Source of the DNA: Streptomyces sp. ISL-96
GTDB lineage: Bacteria; Actinomycetota; Actinomycetes; Streptomycetales; Streptomycetaceae
Direction: 5' to 3'
Length of the DNA stretch: 64,000 bases
Assembly: GCF_018614035.1 (NCBI RefSeq)
Contig: NZ_JAGGPA010000077.1
Location: 1-64,000 of the forward strand
In this document: positions 61,623-64,000 of the stretch, piece by piece
Numbering within the stretch: the stretch's first letter is position 1
Layout: each line of letters begins with the position of its first letter
Position numbers and translations under genes: made by a program
The notes under the pieces: generated by a model
Databases searched by the model: none
What the model saw: the letters and a program-made list of their open reading frames with translations, nothing else
What the model was told of the DNA's origin: nothing

Positions 61623-63131
61623 GTGGAAAGCCCGAGCCGGTCGCACGACCACAGCACAGGCGCACTGCTGCGCTTGCCGAGCAAGCACAAGCAGCCCGGA
61701 GCAGGGACGTCTGTGCCCCCCGTCCACGACGGCGGTGCCACCGGCCCCGGGGCCCGACGCGCTTTCATCACGCTGCTCGGCGTAGACCTTTGGGAGCGGT
61801 TCAGCTTCTTTGGGATGGCCGCGATCCTGGTCCTCTACCTCACTGCGGCCCCCGCCGACGGCGGCATGGGCATGGCCTCGCAGACCGCCACCGCCGTGTT
61901 CGCCGCGTACATGTCTCTGAACTTCATGGCCGGACTGCCCGGCGGCTGGCTGGCCGACCGGGTACTCGGCGCGCGCCGGGCCGTGCTGCTCGGCGGCGCT
62001 CTCATCGCCACCGGGCACGCCGTCCTCTCCATCACCTCCGCTCCCGCGCTCTACGCCGGACTCGCGCTCATCGTCGTCGGCACGGGCCTCACCAAGCCTT
62101 CCCTAGCCGCGATGGTCGCCGCCGTCAGCGGCGCCGAGAAACGGGAAGAGGCGTTCTCCCGCTTCTACATGTGCATTCAGGTCTCCGCGCTGCTCGCCCC
62201 CGTCGTCACCGGACTGCTCGCGGAGAAGGTCGCCTGGCACCTCGGCTTCGCCGCAGCCGCCTTCGGCATGGCGGCGGGCCTGGCCCAGTTCAGCATCGGC
62301 CTTCGCTCCTTCGAACGGGTCGGCCGCGGACCGGCGCGCCCGGTCTCGCGCGAGGAGGCCCGTACGGCGGCGCGGCGAGCGGCCATGGTCCTTGCAGTGG
62401 CCGCCGTCGCGGTCACCGCGGTCGCCCTCGGCGTGCTGCCGCTGACCGCCGTGCTGGCGCTGTTGGGCCTGGCCACCTTGTCCCTGCCGTTCCTGTATCT
62501 GCGGATGCTGAGCCGCCGTACGCCAGTCGACGGTAAGCAACTCTCGGCATTCACCGCTGTGATGGGCGCCTCGGCAGCCTTTTGGATGATCTTCGCGCAG
62601 AGCGGTTCGGTGCTGTCCCTCTTCGCGGAGCGCCACACCGACCGTGTCGTCCTCGCCTTCGAGGTACCTGCGAGCTGGCTGTTGTCGGTGCACCCGCTGT
62701 TCGTGCTGCTGCTGGCCCCGTTCGTGACACGGCTACGCGGTGCGGTGACCACGAAGGTCGCGGGCGCACTGGGCGTGGCCGGCCTCAGCTTCGTGGTCAT
62801 GGCCGGGGCCGCCCTGATGGCCCAGGACCGCCCGGTCTCCATGGGTTGGCTGATCGGGGTATACCTGCTGTACTCGTTCGGCGAGATCATCCTCGCCCCG
62901 GCCGGCCTCGCGCTCGCCGCGGCAGTCGCCCCACCCGGTTTCATGAGCCGTTTCCTCGCCCTCAACGGCATGTTCGCCGCAGTCGGAGTGGTGCTTGGCG
63001 GCCAGCTCTACCGGCTGACCGCAGTACTCCCGTTGCCCGTCTACTTCCTGCTGATGGGCACCGCCGTGCTCGCGGTCGGCGCCGCCGTGATGGCCACGGC
63101 TCGCCGCCTGCGCCCCTACCTGCCGGCCTGA
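61623..63131 (+). CDS. POT/PTR2-type major facilitator transporter
   Basis: A 502-residue membrane protein. A 50-residue soluble N-terminus precedes the first helix, which carries the POT-family pattern DLWERFSFFGMAAILVLYL. PGGWLADRVLGARR follows between helices 2 and 3, and about 12-14 hydrophobic segments in all. POT proteins couple proton entry to peptide-like substrate transport. At the end of this cluster it more likely moves the product or a precursor. GTG 61623 follows AAGGAGA. It is the last cluster-like gene on the right. Confidence 0.87.
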   Translation: MESPSRSHDHSTGALLRLPSKHKQPGAGTSVPPVHDGGATGPGARRAFITLLGVDLWERFSFFGMAAILVLYLTAAPADGGMGMASQTATAVFAAYMSLNFMAGLPGGWLADRVLGARRAVLLGGALIATGHAVLSITSAPALYAGLALIVVGTGLTKPSLAAMVAAVSGAEKREEAFSRFYMCIQVSALLAPVVTGLLAEKVAWHLGFAAAAFGMAAGLAQFSIGLRSFERVGRGPARPVSREEARTAARRAAMVLAVAAVAVTAVALGVLPLTAVLALLGLATLSLPFLYLRMLSRRTPVDGKQLSAFTAVMGASAAFWMIFAQSGSVLSLFAERHTDRVVLAFEVPASWLLSVHPLFVLLLAPFVTRLRGAVTTKVAGALGVAGLSFVVMAGAALMAQDRPVSMGWLIGVYLLYSFGEIILAPAGLALAAAVAPPGFMSRFLALNGMFAAVGVVLGGQLYRLTAVLPLPVYFLLMGTAVLAVGAAVMATARRLRPYLPA

Positions 63132-63274
63132 CCTCAGCCACCCATCGTCCGGAGCAGACGACGACGCCGGCACGCCGAGTCCGGCGGCCGGACCCGCTCC
63201 GGCCCTCTGCCAGTGATACCCCCTGTCACACCAGACGCGGCACCCCTTGGTGCCGCGCGCAGGAGGAAATTGAC

Positions 63275-63675
63275 ATGCCCTCGTTCATCGACAACGCACG
63301 CACATTCGCCAAGGACCGTGCCGTGCCACGGCACTCGCGCGGCTCGGCGAAGGCCAGTCGCCGCACGCCCTGTTCATCACTTGCGCCGACTCCCGCGTCG
63401 TACCGGCCCTGATCACAGGCTCCCGCCCCGGCGATCTCTTCGAACTTCGCGCCGCCGGGAACATCGTGCCCCCTTACGACGCTGGATCCACGTCCGAGGC
63501 GGCCACCATCGAGTACGCCGTCGAGGTGCTCGGGGTGAAGGACATTGTGATCTGCGGCCACTCGCACTGCGGAGCCGTCGGCGCCCTAGTCCGAGGCGAC
63601 GACCTGTCGGCCGACTGGCTCGGCCACGCCGCCGTGCGGCCGGCCGGGGCACAGAACGATCCGGAGGTTGTGACC
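63275..63675 (+). pseudogene. Beta-carbonic anhydrase gene, frameshifted and truncated
   Basis: ATG 63275 (ribosome site AGGAGGAAA) gives SFIDNARTFAKDRA, as in Streptomyces beta-carbonic anhydrases. Near 63323 the frame changes, and ALFITCADSRVVPALITG, ELRAAGNIVPP and VICGHSHCGAVGALV (zinc-site Cys, Asp, His, Cys) follow. Similarity stops around 63670, well before the usual end, and a convergent unrelated gene begins at 63679. The gene is therefore broken at both ends of its coding capacity. It marks a rearrangement boundary at the right side of the cluster. Confidence 0.8.
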
Positions 63676-63678
63676 GTG

Positions 63679-64000
63679 TCAGGTCCTAAGTTCCCAGTGG
63701 AGATCCTCTGTCGCCGGGCAGAGTGCCCATGTTGCGACTGCGCCCGTGGTGACGAGCTGGTCGAGGGTGGCGAAGAGCGCGTGAAGGCTCAGGCCGCATG
63801 CCCGGCGAACCCGGTCGGCTTCCGCGACCCCCTGGAGGCTTTCGGGTCCGAGGTAGGCGGCCAGAGCCAGTTTCGTCAGCCGCGCTGTCGCAGGCAGCCG
63901 CCGTGCTGCCACGCACGAGGCCGTACGGGCGGCCCAGTCGGCGGCCCGGTGGCGTTCTGGGCGGCCGGGGGCCTGAGCCAGGATGGCGATATCGAGCAGC
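63679..64000 (-). CDS. Partial CDS, unknown (N-terminus outside window)
   Basis: On the minus strand the frame is open from the right edge to a stop at 63679, giving at least 107 residues. It is helical and Ala/Arg-rich, with segments LTKLALAAYLGPESL and LHALFATLDQLVTTGAVATW; the last stretch resembles a winged-helix tail. I do not recognise the family. It abuts the truncated carbonic anhydrase gene, so its arrival may have caused the truncation. Confidence 0.5.
   Translation of the reverse strand, partial: LLDIAILAQAPGRPERHRAADWAARTASCVAARRLPATARLTKLALAAYLGPESLQGVAEADRVRRACGLSLHALFATLDQLVTTGAVATWALCPATEDLHWELRT

Overview
The window is high-GC actinomycete DNA, almost certainly Streptomyces. 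It shows pervasive GTG starts and ATGA/GTGA gene overlaps, a gamma-butyrolactone (GBL) synthase/receptor pair, SARP regulators (one with a rare TTA codon) and a type II polyketide synthase (PKS). No rRNA, tRNA or CRISPR array was seen.

Layout. (1) 1-8.8 kb: a Tn7-like transposition module read leftward (tniQ, tnsA-like, tnsB, tnsC), with a divergent DEAH helicase carrying helicase-associated repeats. The TnsA-like protein appears to have lost its catalytic acids. (2) 9.6-12.3 kb: GBL-type signalling genes (AfsA-like synthase, TetR receptor, NAD-dependent reductase/epimerase). (3) 12.3-17.3 kb: a decay zone with a broken second receptor gene, a degenerate IS701-like gene, a SARP gene, an IS3 remnant and an acetyltransferase remnant. 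(4) 17.3-19.4 kb: a TTA-containing SARP gene, a type II thioesterase and the only recognisable polyketide acyl carrier protein (ACP). (5) 19.5-20.7 kb: a complete IS630-family element with perfect ends and a -1 slippery heptamer. (6) 20.7-23.8 kb: a methyl-cycle operon read leftward. metK and ahcY are intact, but an internal deletion fuses the start of an adenosine kinase gene to the end of metH. (7) 24.3-32.2 kb: a didomain aromatase/cyclase, an acyl-CoA dehydrogenase-like protein, a phosphopantetheinyl transferase and an unusual condensation-condensation-thioesterase protein whose truncated end abuts a broken metF. (8) 32.3-52.3 kb: tailoring, precursor supply, transport and regulation. This includes an NtaA-type flavin monooxygenase, acyl-CoA carboxylase beta and epsilon subunits, a BBE-like oxidase, a short-chain dehydrogenase (SDR), a P450 with ferredoxin, four FAD monooxygenases, MarR, a medium-chain reductase, an EmrB-type exporter and an O-methyltransferase. 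(9) 52.5-61.5 kb: an anthrone oxygenase-like protein, a split-barrel reductase, an asparagine synthetase-like amidotransferase and the core PKS operon (two cyclases, KS-alpha, KS-beta, a cyclase-ketoreductase fusion, a second ketoreductase, two small monooxygenases). (10) 61.6-64 kb: a POT-type transporter, a broken carbonic anhydrase gene and an unrelated gene running off the right edge.

The genes together suggest an extensively oxidised, nitrogen-containing pentangular polyphenol, probably of the xanthone/isoquinolone kind typified by xantholipin, lysolipin and albofungin. KS-alpha/KS-beta with the distant ACP would build the chain, and carboxylase subunits would supply malonyl units. The WhiE-VI-like, TcmI-like, cupin and didomain cyclases would fold and aromatise it, and the flavin enzymes, P450 and small monooxygenases would oxidise it. 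The AsnB-like enzyme would install an amide, and the O-methyltransferase would draw on the MetK/AhcY cycle. Three sets of heptamer repeats with 11-bp periodicity lie upstream of 24259, 52482 and 55445 and fit SARP control. A near-perfect palindrome family around 43.2 and 44.9 kb fits MarR control. The product class and regulatory links are inferences; gene families come from motifs read in the translations.
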